Assembly: GCA_011372835.1 (NCBI GenBank)
Contig: DSAJ01000112.1
Coordinates: forward strand, 1-31,826
Source of the DNA: Methanomicrobia archaeon
GTDB lineage: Archaea > Methanobacteriota_B > Thermococci > Methanofastidiosales > NM3
Direction of reading: 5' to 3'
Length of the DNA: 31,826 bases
Part shown: piece after piece, positions 8,184 through 17,224 of the stretch
Layout: each line of letters opens with the position of its first letter
Numbering within the stretch: the stretch's first letter is position 1
The notes under the pieces: model-generated
Told to the model about the DNA's origin: nothing
The model's database searches: none
What the model saw: only the letters and a program-made list of their open reading frames with translations
Made by a program: the position numbers and the translations under genes

Positions 8184-9373
8184 AGCTCTGGGATAAGGAC
8201 GTTGCCCACGACGAGGCGGCCTCCGCATTTGCGGCCGCGGGCGATGCGAAGCTCGATGAGCGCCTGCTCCCCTACGACTGCGTCGCATCGATAGCCCACG
8301 CCAAGGGCCTCAATGTGGCAGGCATCATCGACGACGATGAGCTCTCCATGCTTACCGATGCGCTTGTAGAGCTGAGGGAGATGGCGCTCAAAGGGACGTT
8401 TTCGCTCTCACCCGACGATGAGGACTGCCACAGCGCTATCGAGCGCTTCCTCGTGGAGCGCCTCGGCGACACGGGACGAAAGATCCATACATGCCGCTCG
8501 CGAAACGACCAGGTGCTCTGCGCGCTTCGCCTCTGCTACATCGACGAGCTGCACCATATCGTCGACTCGGTACTCGACCTCATCGGCGCGCTCCAGGATG
8601 TGGCGGATTCGCAGGGGGACGTGTCGTTTGCTGGACATACCCATACGAGAAAGGCCATGCCCACCACGGTGTGCGACTGGGCGCAGGGCTATATCGGCGT
8701 CCTTACCGACAGCGTCATCACGATCGAGGGCGTGTTGCGCCTCATCCGCTCCAATCCGCTGGGCACCGGCGCGGGATACGGTCTTCCCATCCACACCGAC
8801 CGCCGACTCGTCGCCGAGGAGCTCGGGCTTCCGTCGATCGATGTCAACGGCATCTACTCGCAGCTTAGCAGGGCAAAGCATGAAAAGCTCATGCTCTCCG
8901 GGCTCTCGAGCGTGATGTATGACCTCAACAGGCTCGCAAGCGACCTCATACTGTTCTCGCACCCCGACCTTGGCTACTTCGTCATCGACACCTCGATGAC
9001 CACCGGGTCGTCGATCATGCCGCAAAAGACCAATCCCGACGTGCTCGAGGTCATACGCGGCTACTACTCGGTCATCCTCGGCAACGAGATGCAGGTGGCA
9101 ACGGTCACCCACAATCTCATCTCGGGCTACCATCGCGACGTGCAGCTCACAAAGGGTCTCGTCTTCTCATCGCTTGACATCGTCAGCTCGTCGCTCGCGA
9201 TGATGGGGCGCGTCGTGTCGACGCTTGCCGTGTCCGAATCCGCATGCAAGGCGAGCCTCTCCGAGGAGATCTTCCTCACGGAGAAGGCGTACGAGCTCGT
9301 CAGGCAGGGCGTGCCGTTTCGCACCGCCTACCAGCGCGTGGCAAACGACTACTTCTCGCGCAAGAGGGAATAA
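8180..9373 (+). CDS. argH: Argininosuccinate lyase, C-terminally short
   Basis: This enzyme splits argininosuccinate into arginine and fumarate. At 397 residues it is well below the usual 445-490. Conserved blocks are intact: SRND (107-110), HTHTRKAMP (153-161, catalytic His region) and the flexible-loop signature GSSIMPQKTNPD (276-287). It ends about 20 residues after VPFRTAYQRV, where other family members continue with a helical C-terminal domain of about 40-60 residues. Other frames after the stop show no continuation, so this looks like a natural shortening rather than a frameshift. SGYHRDVQLTKG resembles the short lyases of Bacteroidetes. It is translationally coupled to argG. Confidence 0.92.
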   Translation: MKLWDKDVAHDEAASAFAAAGDAKLDERLLPYDCVASIAHAKGLNVAGIIDDDELSMLTDALVELREMALKGTFSLSPDDEDCHSAIERFLVERLGDTGRKIHTCRSRNDQVLCALRLCYIDELHHIVDSVLDLIGALQDVADSQGDVSFAGHTHTRKAMPTTVCDWAQGYIGVLTDSVITIEGVLRLIRSNPLGTGAGYGLPIHTDRRLVAEELGLPSIDVNGIYSQLSRAKHEKLMLSGLSSVMYDLNRLASDLILFSHPDLGYFVIDTSMTTGSSIMPQKTNPDVLEVIRGYYSVILGNEMQVATVTHNLISGYHRDVQLTKGLVFSSLDIVSSSLAMMGRVVSTLAVSESACKASLSEEIFLTEKAYELVRQGVPFRTAYQRVANDYFSRKRE

Positions 9374-9462
9374 GGCGCCGGTACGGGGACCTTCTCGTAC
9401 ATGACTCGATTATGGCTGCGTCCCGGACCCACATTAAACAAACTATTTAAGCGCGTCGTGAG

Positions 9463-10569
9463 ATGGGGGTAGTGGTGAGACCAGTGCCACGCCACGACCT
9501 GGAGTCATTCTTGGAATCGAGAAAGGAGATCATAGAGCTCATACTCGAAAAGGCCCTTCCCCGTGCGATGACAGAGGACTATGTCAACATGCTTTCGGGA
9601 AAGCCGGCATACGGCTACGATACCGAATCGCTCACCATGGGCATCTCCCGCCCCGTCTGGGACTTCCTCTCCCGCGGCGGCAAGCGTTGGCGTCCCATCC
9701 TCTTCACGCTCATCGTTGACGCCCTTGGCGGCGACAGGGACAGAACGCGCGACTATGCCGCGCTCGTCGAGCTCGTGCACAACGGCACCATCATCATCGA
9801 TGACATCGAGGACGGCTCCGAGATGCGCCGCGGAAAGGAGAGCCTGCACACCCTCTTTGGCGTCGACACGGCGATCAACGCCGGCAACGCGCTCTACTTC
9901 ATCCCGCTTGCCCTCTTCGTGAACAACAAGGCAGGATTTTCCGACGACGTGCTCGTTCGCGCTTACAACATCTACTCCACCGAGATGATCAACGTGCACC
10001 TGGGACAGGCGCTTGACATCTCCTGGCATCGGGGCGAGCGAAGCGCGGACGCCATATCAGAGGAGCAGTACATACAGATGTGCGCCTACAAGACCGGCAC
10101 GCTCGCGCGCATGTCGGCCAAGCTCGCCGCCGTGCTCTCGGGGGCAGATGACAAAACGGTGAACGTGCTCGGACGATTCGCCGAGTCGGTCGGCGTCGCG
10201 TTCCAGATACAGGATGACATCCTCGACATCGTCACGAAGGGCGAGGACCGCGAACGGTTCGGAAAGCCGTATGGCAACGACATCACCGAGGGAAAGATCA
10301 CGCTGCTCGTGATCAAGACGCTCCAGCGCGCCCCGCCCGAGGAGGCGCAGACGCTCCTTGACACACTCTCGCAGCACACCCGCGAGAAGGAAAAGCTTGA
10401 CGCGGCGATCGACATCATCGAGCGACATGGTGCTATCGAGAGCGCCAAGGAGATCGCCGATGCGCTCGTCATATCGTCTTGGGAGGAGGCAAGGAAGGTG
10501 CTTCCCGCGTGTGAAGCGAAGGATATGCTCAAGCTCTTTGTCCACTATCTCGTGGAACGCAAGGAATGA
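9463..10569 (+). CDS. Polyprenyl (probably geranylgeranyl) diphosphate synthase
   Basis: This all-alpha trans-prenyltransferase of 368 residues condenses IPP with allylic diphosphates to make the C20 chain for archaeal lipids. Motifs are GKRWRP (73-78), first Asp-rich DDIED (113-117) and second DDILD (251-255). It resembles eukaryotic (type III) GGPP synthases around the first motif: HNGTIIIDDIEDGSEMRRG, then NAGNALYF and GQALDISWHR. Two small residues precede DDIED where archaeal type I enzymes often carry an aromatic. The product length is therefore inferred. The start is uncertain: ATG 9463, or GTG 9472/9475, which fit a leaderless start better given the TATA TATTTAAG (9444-9451). The gene stands alone. 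Confidence 0.9.
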   Translation: MGVVVRPVPRHDLESFLESRKEIIELILEKALPRAMTEDYVNMLSGKPAYGYDTESLTMGISRPVWDFLSRGGKRWRPILFTLIVDALGGDRDRTRDYAALVELVHNGTIIIDDIEDGSEMRRGKESLHTLFGVDTAINAGNALYFIPLALFVNNKAGFSDDVLVRAYNIYSTEMINVHLGQALDISWHRGERSADAISEEQYIQMCAYKTGTLARMSAKLAAVLSGADDKTVNVLGRFAESVGVAFQIQDDILDIVTKGEDRERFGKPYGNDITEGKITLLVIKTLQRAPPEEAQTLLDTLSQHTREKEKLDAAIDIIERHGAIESAKEIADALVISSWEEARKVLPACEAKDMLKLFVHYLVERKE

Positions 10570-10660
10570 GGCAGGCGTGTCCGTTCATCCTTACTTCTTT
10601 TGCAGGCTTTTCTTACTTTTACTTATTTTACATTATTTACTTGAAATGTTCTGCAAAAAG

Positions 10661-10801
10661 TATTTAAAGGAAAAGTTTCAATAAATGATTACGTATACAT
10701 GGTGTATGGCAATGCACGAGTTCCTAGGAATGGATGGTAGACATATTCCTAATTATAGCCTATTTTCAAGCACTACATCGTCAATTGGGAGGAAATGAAA
10801 G
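10661..10801 (+). promoter_or_regulatory. Promoter and long leader of the giant surface-protein operon
   Basis: A TATA box TATTTAAAGG (10661-10670) predicts transcription from about 10688, giving a leader of roughly 115 nt, long for this genome. It contains the perfect palindrome TTCCTAGGAA (10721-10730). An alternative stem pairs TAGGAAT (10725-10731) with ATTCCTA (10745-10751). A 13-codon open frame starts with ATG at 10699 and stops at 10740. A strong ribosome site GGGAGG (10788-10793) lies 8 nt before the ATG at 10802. The preceding 10570-10660 is T-rich and probably ends the prenyl synthase transcript. Confidence 0.5.
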
Positions 10802-13800
10802 ATGAAAGAAAAGATGAAAAAGGGCATGTCTCTTTTCATAGGGGCCATAATACTTCTTAGTTTAGTATATATTAATGCCGAACCGGCCGAGGCCGCAAAC
10901 GCCATCACGGGCAATGAGGGCGCGGTTTGGTTCGACCTCAATGGCAATGATGAGTTCAATGCTGGCGAAGGCATCGACGACATCGGCGTCTATCTTGATA
11001 ATGCCGGATCGGCAGGTGCGACCACGGCGGCGGACGGATCGTTTTTGGACGTCTTCTCAGGGTCTCCTGTCGGCTTGGACTGGGATGGGCTTCACTATCT
11101 CACGTTCAAGGCCGATGGATTCCTGACCGTGTCGTACAACGTCGACAACTCCGGAGGCACGCTCGCCCTTGCTGGAGGGACGGTCGAGATGCACCTCCAG
11201 GACTCGATCTACGGACGGGTCGTCGATACATCCGGCTCGCCTGTCGCAGGCGTCAAGGTCGAGGCGCTCGACCACGTGACCCATGCGCTCGCGACCGATG
11301 TGCTCGGCGATGACGCCGTTGTGCGCACCGACCAGTTCGGAAACTTCGTGTTCAAGGGCCTTCCCGCCGACACGTATGACATCAGGACCTCGAAGGACCA
11401 GTACGTCTCACAGGTCAAGACCGCCGTACGCGTCATTCGCGGACAGACGACCCAGGGCATCAACTTCGCCATAAGCAAGAACTTCGGTTCGATCGAGGGC
11501 CACGTCTCGAACGGTTCTACACCTATTGAGAATGCAGAAGTGTCGATCAAAGGCCTTGGTCTTTCAGCGATCACCGATTCAGATGGGTATTATAAGATAA
11601 CAGGTGTAATGCCTGGCAGCTACACGATGATCTGTGAGATGGACGGGTACAAGACCGATGTGCTCTACTACGACGACTCCGGAGCATTCGGCCTCAACGG
11701 CGGACCTCTTAGTCCGTTCGTGCAGCCCGGTCCGCCCGTGACACCCGTTCCGGCTGACTTCAATCTCGCACCAGAACCGCTCACGCCGACCAACGGCTAC
11801 ATCTCGGGCATCGTCACCGACGTGAACGGCAATCCGATCGAGGCCGCAACGGTGGAAGTGCCTGGCCTTGGCCTTGCAACGGCGACCGACAGGGCAGGGT
11901 ACTACTTCTTCGAGGAAGTGCCAAACGGCGAGTATGATGTCGTCGTGACCGACCCGTGCCCAATGCTGGACTGCGAGGACGACGAGTACATGGGGCTTCT
12001 CCACCACAAGACGGCAAAAGAGCGCGTCGAGGTGATACCCAATCTCAACGCGGAGACCAACTTCGAGCTTGAGGAGAATCCAGGCTTCATCGTTGGACAA
12101 ATTCTCGACAAGGACGGTCTGCCAGTGCAAAACGTTTCAGTGTCGATACCAAATACCACCATTTCCTCCCTGACCGACGTCAATGGCTGGTATGTGCTTG
12201 AAGGTATCAACATCGAGCGTTACTCTGTGTACGACTACGACTCCGAGTCGATATGCTACTACGTCGACGATGTGATCGTCAGGACGAACGAACCGGACTA
12301 CTACACCAACACGCTCACGGTCACGCCGCTGCCCGCAAACGAATCGTTTGACAACTCATACGACATAACGATCGTTCGAAGGACGGGGATCATCAATGGC
12401 GTTGTCTACGACCGCGGAAGCAACACCGCGATCGAGGGCGCTCGCGTCCGTGCATACGGCCGCGAGGCCATCACCGATGACAGCGGCATCTACGAGTTCG
12501 TGCAGGTGCCAGTAGGCTCATACACCGTCGTAGCAGATGATGGCGGTGCAGGCGACTACGAGGAAACGACACACGATGTGGTCGTCAGGACGGGCATTAC
12601 CGTCTCGAGCGGTGCACAGTCCATATGCAACTTCCAGGGCAGCTACGCACTCCCTGATGAGACGGTATCCAACTACGGCTACGTCTCAGGCGTCGCATAT
12701 GAGGACACTAATAAATCCACCTCCTATGAGGAAGGAGAGGGGCTCTCTGGCGTTACCGTCGAGATACCAGGATACGCACCGGTCACGACGGACGACTTTG
12801 GCTTCTACTTCGTTAAGACCGATGCGGGCGACCACAACATGGTGGCCTACAAGGATGATTACGACTGGTGGGTAGCAGACCCCATGGTGGGCGTCACCGC
12901 CGACATGGAGACTCCCGGTGTTAACATCATGATGGAGCGCCTGACGGGCGAACTTGTTGGCAGGGTCACCGAGGACGGCGACCCCGTGGACCAGGCCGCG
13001 CTCTGGATACCAGGGTATTTCAACTCTTGGCACCCGTTCGCTGCTTTCTTCAATTCCAACCTGATCGTGAGTGATTTCTACGGCAATTACGCCTTTGCAA
13101 ACATCGAAGGCGATGGAGACTACAATGCCATACCAAAGGGCAGGCACCTGCTCATTACGCAAAAATACGATTACGAGGGCGGCGGTGAAGATACGTTCTA
13201 TGAACCGTGGTACGAGTACGAGTTCAACTTCGTGACCATATCATCGACCGTCACAAAGAACATCTCCCTGACCCGTGAGACAGGCCGCGTGGAAGGATAC
13301 GTATGGGAGGACAAGGACGGAGATCTTAGCTACGATCCGCCAACTGACATCCCACTGCCCGACGCCAACGTGTCATTATCGCGCATGTTTGCCACTACGT
13401 CCGACACGACCGGCTACTACACCATACTCGATGTACCAATAACGAAGGACTTCACGCTCTCTCTAGGCAGGGAGATCAACAGGTACACGGGCATAGCAGA
13501 GCTCAATGGTTACGATGTCGAGAAGTATGAGTCCCCGTCGCCACCAACGCCGGATGACGACCTCTACAAGAATCATACGCTCGACCCGGAGCCATACCTC
13601 CTCTGTAATAATATACCAGTATATGAAGAGGTATACTTCGACGATGTCACAAGCGATATCGGATATCCGATGGACAAGGCCGATCCGCTGCCGGTAACAG
13701 GCTCGGTATCGGGCGATGTCGAGCTCTCGCTCAACGACATCAACGCCGAGACCGAGGTCTGGATACAAAACAGCGACAAGGCCACCTGGTCCGACATCGA

Positions 13801-16800
13801 GGGATTCTGGATCCTGCTTGATGTCGACCCAGCAAACTACGCCATCCAGGCGAGCAAGCCGTTTTACGTCTCGCAGATACAGTACAACGTCCCTGTGACG
13901 GCCGGTCACGAGACCGACAACATCGACTACACGCTCGAGAAGGATGGCGCGCTCAAGGGCCACGTCTACGAGGACGTCAATCACAACGGTGTCTACGATG
14001 ACACGATCGATGTGCCCGTGCGCAATGCCACCGTGAGCATCGCTGGCCGACAGGTCACGACCGACATCAACGGTGCCTACTACATCAACGGCCTCTATTC
14101 CAACCTGCCATACATTGGATACACCGTGACATGCACGAAGCAGGACTACTCCCTTGCCGCTGTGTATGATGTGGACATCGTGCACGGAGGCACAACATCA
14201 GGTGTCGACTTCCTCATCGAGAAGGAGGAAGGGCTCATCATGGGCTACGTCCGCGACTCATCCACCAACGATGGCATCGAGGGAATAGAAGTGCTAGCCA
14301 TGGACGACGATATCCCATCCAATGAGGAAACAGGCGATACCGACAGCAACGGATGGTACGTGCTCGTGGCCAACCGCGGCACCTACACGCTCCAGGCCCC
14401 AATGGAGCCGAATGGCACCGATTATGTGACCAAGGAGCGCTATGATGTGGACGTTCCCGGCAGGGCGATAGTCACCGAACATTTCATGCTCTGGGACGAG
14501 ACCACGATGCCTGACAACAACCTTTACGGTATCGTATGGTTCGATGATAACAACGACGGTTCATACGATGCCGGTGAGGAGGTCGGAAACGTCGAAGTGT
14601 CGATCCCGGGCCTTGGACGCACCGTGTTCAGCTCGAGCTCAGTGAACGACGATATCGGTGTTGACTACAACTTCATCTTCATGGATGTGCCAAACGATGG
14701 CGGCAGGACGTACCATGTGACCGCAAAGGAAGAGATCACTGGTACCACGCCACAGCAGTACACCATGACGGTGGCACGTGACCAAGCGACAAACACACAG
14801 GTCATGATCGAGCTTCCGTCGGCACCCTCGACGCCTTACGACTCATGGATCGAGGGGATCGTCTTCTGGGACATGAACGACAACGGCGTCGTTGACGAGA
14901 ACGAACGAATTCCCGACATGCCGGTCTATGTGCCCGGCTCTGGCATCGACAACGATGTGGCCACCGCCGGACTGAAGGCAGAGACGGACTCCACAGGATA
15001 CTATATCATCAACGAAGTGCCTTCGGAGATAAACAACTCGACAACGAAGATGACAGTCGTCACTGGAGACCTCGCGCTCGAGGGCATCTACGAGCCAGGC
15101 ATACAGAGGAATCTCCCCATGGAGGGGGGCAGTGGCAAGTGGATAGACTTCCCACTCATGAAGACCACATCCTACACGTCTGCATACCTCTTCGGTGAGG
15201 TATACTTCGATGCCAACGATAACGATCAGTACGACGTCGATGCGTCCGTTCCTGAGACCGAGGGTATCGTCAATGCTAGCGTGACGGCAGACAGCGTATC
15301 GGAGGATACCGACAGTTTCGGATTCTATATACTCGAGGGCCTGACCGCTGATGAGACGTATCTCGTCGAGGTTAACGCCGCAGGGTACGAGTCTCACGAG
15401 GAGTACACGACCGTCGAGCTTGGCCTCAACACCATGAACTACTCGCTCAACAAGCTCACTAACACCATAAGCGGATACGTTTTCGAGGACGTGAATGACA
15501 ATGGTGTCAAGGATGCGGGCGACAAGGTCATCAACGCCAAGATCATCGCCGTCAAGAATGGTGGAGGCACGTTTGAGGCATTCACCGATGATACCGGGTT
15601 CTACTCGGTACCAAGCCTGCCTGTTGGAACGTACGCGCTCCAGTGTGAGCAGATCGTGGATGGCAGTGAACTACCAGAGTACCAGGACTGGCAGATCGAG
15701 GACCCGATCGTTATCACCGAGGGTGACATCATCGAGCAGGACATACCGATGTCACGCTACTTCGTGGACGTGAACGGAAACGTCACCGATGGTACCGACC
15801 CGCTTCAGGGCGTTGTAGTTGATTGGTTCTCGCCAGACGACTTCACGACACCTGTCTTCACGACATCGTCAGACAGTTCTGGCGACTGGGTGACGACGAG
15901 CTGGACACACGCTGATCTCGACTACGATGGCGAGGTCGATGACAACGAGGACGGAGTGCCTGTCGGTACGTGGTTCGTCAAGTTCTCGAAGACGGGCTAT
16001 GAGGTCGTCACGAAATGGGTAACGCTCGACTTCGACGATGTGGGTACAGGCTACACCATCGATGTCGCGATGACCGAGGTGGAGTCGACACTCGGTATCA
16101 TCGAGGGCACGGTCGATAACGCTAACGACGCAACACCCATACAGGGTGCGACGGTCAAGGCGACGGAGACCACGTCACTCGATGAGTACTATACGTCCAC
16201 GCTAGCTGACGGCTCCTACAGCCTCAACGACCTGCCGCCAGGAACATACGATGTTGAATGTACGAAGATCGGCTTCGACGATGGCACCGCCTCAGGCGTA
16301 TCAGTGACGGCCAACACGACGACGACACAGGACTTCTCGCTCGACCCCAACGCAGAGGGATTCGGCGAGATGGAGGTCACCGTCGAGGACGAGGGCACTA
16401 ACCTCTATGAGGGTGCTCTGGTCACTGTATGGCACTACAACGACACTACGACCAACAAGGAGGTCTATGAGTTCTTCGCCGAGGCCACGACAGATTCGTC
16501 AGGAGTGGTGACGTTCACCAACCTCCCGACGGACGCTGACGGCGAGACATACGTCGTGTGTGCTTCAGACAACGATGGCAACATGATCATGGACGCCTTC
16601 GAGTTCCTCGTGGAGGACGGCGACACGGATACTGCGACGCTCACGCTCGAACCGGGCACCGCATCGAGCAACACGTTCCCCGATGCAGGCTGGTACATGA
16701 TGTCGTTCCCCGTGCTCGTGCCCGAGGACGTGCCATGGCCCGCGCTTCTCTATGCCAGTGGCATAGACAGCTCGGAGTGGCAGAAGGTGGCCCAGTGGAC

Positions 16801-17209
16801 CGATGGGGTGTATGAATACTACGACCCGACCCTGGTACGCGACACGGACATGTGGTATGCAGAGGCAGACAGGGGCTACTGGCTCAGGCTCAATGCGGCC
16901 GCCACGCTCACCGTCGTGGGCGAGGAGAGCACGGAACGAGTCTTGAATCTCACCGGTGGCCAGTGGAGCCTGATAGGCTACAACCTGCTGACAGCAAACA
17001 ACGACATCGCAACGGCGATGGACGTCTCGGTGACAGACTCGGTCAACCTCATGTGGACGTACCTCCCCGACGAGGTCGCTGGATCGCCACTGAACCAGGC
17101 ACAGCTCTACGACCCACGCGGGCGATTTGCAAGCGGATTTGACGAGTTCAATCCATGGCATGGATACTGGATATACTGCGACGATGATTGTACCATCACA
17201 ATCTCCTAA
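10802..17209 (+). CDS. Giant secreted surface protein with about 19 SdrD_B/carboxypeptidase-regulatory-like repeats
   Basis: This 2135-residue protein has an N-terminal signal peptide (hydrophobic 11-25, likely cut after AEA near 32) and no later membrane helix. Residues about 40-1950 are about 19 tandem beta-sandwich units of 90-110 residues. Each opens with a G-x-V strand and ends with a D-x-x-G-x-Y-x-F turn, as in carboxypeptidase-regulatory (PF13620) and SdrD_B domains. At least eight units carry an acidic loop such as DDNNDGSYDAGEE or DVNDNGVKDAGD, resembling calcium-binding loops. The final 175 residues hold paired Trp/Gly-rich motifs (GWYMMSFPV, RGYWL, HGYWIY) seen at the ends of other secreted proteins. 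It probably forms a stalk or surface layer. The downstream gene supplies a likely membrane partner. Strongly acidic overall. Confidence 0.85.
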   Translation: MKEKMKKGMSLFIGAIILLSLVYINAEPAEAANAITGNEGAVWFDLNGNDEFNAGEGIDDIGVYLDNAGSAGATTAADGSFLDVFSGSPVGLDWDGLHYLTFKADGFLTVSYNVDNSGGTLALAGGTVEMHLQDSIYGRVVDTSGSPVAGVKVEALDHVTHALATDVLGDDAVVRTDQFGNFVFKGLPADTYDIRTSKDQYVSQVKTAVRVIRGQTTQGINFAISKNFGSIEGHVSNGSTPIENAEVSIKGLGLSAITDSDGYYKITGVMPGSYTMICEMDGYKTDVLYYDDSGAFGLNGGPLSPFVQPGPPVTPVPADFNLAPEPLTPTNGYISGIVTDVNGNPIEAATVEVPGLGLATATDRAGYYFFEEVPNGEYDVVVTDPCPMLDCEDDEYMGLLHHKTAKERVEVIPNLNAETNFELEENPGFIVGQILDKDGLPVQNVSVSIPNTTISSLTDVNGWYVLEGINIERYSVYDYDSESICYYVDDVIVRTNEPDYYTNTLTVTPLPANESFDNSYDITIVRRTGIINGVVYDRGSNTAIEGARVRAYGREAITDDSGIYEFVQVPVGSYTVVADDGGAGDYEETTHDVVVRTGITVSSGAQSICNFQGSYALPDETVSNYGYVSGVAYEDTNKSTSYEEGEGLSGVTVEIPGYAPVTTDDFGFYFVKTDAGDHNMVAYKDDYDWWVADPMVGVTADMETPGVNIMMERLTGELVGRVTEDGDPVDQAALWIPGYFNSWHPFAAFFNSNLIVSDFYGNYAFANIEGDGDYNAIPKGRHLLITQKYDYEGGGEDTFYEPWYEYEFNFVTISSTVTKNISLTRETGRVEGYVWEDKDGDLSYDPPTDIPLPDANVSLSRMFATTSDTTGYYTILDVPITKDFTLSLGREINRYTGIAELNGYDVEKYESPSPPTPDDDLYKNHTLDPEPYLLCNNIPVYEEVYFDDVTSDIGYPMDKADPLPVTGSVSGDVELSLNDINAETEVWIQNSDKATWSDIEGFWILLDVDPANYAIQASKPFYVSQIQYNVPVTAGHETDNIDYTLEKDGALKGHVYEDVNHNGVYDDTIDVPVRNATVSIAGRQVTTDINGAYYINGLYSNLPYIGYTVTCTKQDYSLAAVYDVDIVHGGTTSGVDFLIEKEEGLIMGYVRDSSTNDGIEGIEVLAMDDDIPSNEETGDTDSNGWYVLVANRGTYTLQAPMEPNGTDYVTKERYDVDVPGRAIVTEHFMLWDETTMPDNNLYGIVWFDDNNDGSYDAGEEVGNVEVSIPGLGRTVFSSSSVNDDIGVDYNFIFMDVPNDGGRTYHVTAKEEITGTTPQQYTMTVARDQATNTQVMIELPSAPSTPYDSWIEGIVFWDMNDNGVVDENERIPDMPVYVPGSGIDNDVATAGLKAETDSTGYYIINEVPSEINNSTTKMTVVTGDLALEGIYEPGIQRNLPMEGGSGKWIDFPLMKTTSYTSAYLFGEVYFDANDNDQYDVDASVPETEGIVNASVTADSVSEDTDSFGFYILEGLTADETYLVEVNAAGYESHEEYTTVELGLNTMNYSLNKLTNTISGYVFEDVNDNGVKDAGDKVINAKIIAVKNGGGTFEAFTDDTGFYSVPSLPVGTYALQCEQIVDGSELPEYQDWQIEDPIVITEGDIIEQDIPMSRYFVDVNGNVTDGTDPLQGVVVDWFSPDDFTTPVFTTSSDSSGDWVTTSWTHADLDYDGEVDDNEDGVPVGTWFVKFSKTGYEVVTKWVTLDFDDVGTGYTIDVAMTEVESTLGIIEGTVDNANDATPIQGATVKATETTSLDEYYTSTLADGSYSLNDLPPGTYDVECTKIGFDDGTASGVSVTANTTTTQDFSLDPNAEGFGEMEVTVEDEGTNLYEGALVTVWHYNDTTTNKEVYEFFAEATTDSSGVVTFTNLPTDADGETYVVCASDNDGNMIMDAFEFLVEDGDTDTATLTLEPGTASSNTFPDAGWYMMSFPVLVPEDVPWPALLYASGIDSSEWQKVAQWTDGVYEYYDPTLVRDTDMWYAEADRGYWLRLNAAATLTVVGEESTERVLNLTGGQWSLIGYNLLTANNDIATAMDVSVTDSVNLMWTYLPDEVAGSPLNQAQLYDPRGRFASGFDEFNPWHGYWIYCDDDCTITIS
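10926..16670 (+). repeat. Tandem domain repeats within the giant surface protein
   Basis: Unit openings fall near residues 42, 135, 232, 333, 430, 531, 628, 718, 830, 968, 1051, 1146, 1242, 1351, 1464, 1558, 1658, 1767 and 1856. The spacing is thus about 95-110 residues. Units with acidic metal-type loops (for example near 42, 628, 830, 1051, 1242, 1351, 1464, 1558) alternate irregularly with loop-free units. The DNA copies are diverged, so expansion is not recent. Confidence 0.75.
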
Positions 17210-17224
17210 ACAACGGTGAACCTG

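Noticed and set aside
6807..8288. 493-codon minus-strand frame opposite argG
   Set aside because: The product is a mirror of argG codons with no known motif, and it would cross the argG promoter.
9381..9404. Hairpin-like GTACG...CGTAC after argH
   Set aside because: Only a 5-bp stem with a 10-nt loop and no T-run, too weak to call a terminator.
9374..9462. Frameshifted continuation of ArgH after its stop
   Set aside because: The other frames beyond 9373 (for example one ending near 9450) show no resemblance to the ArgH C-terminus.
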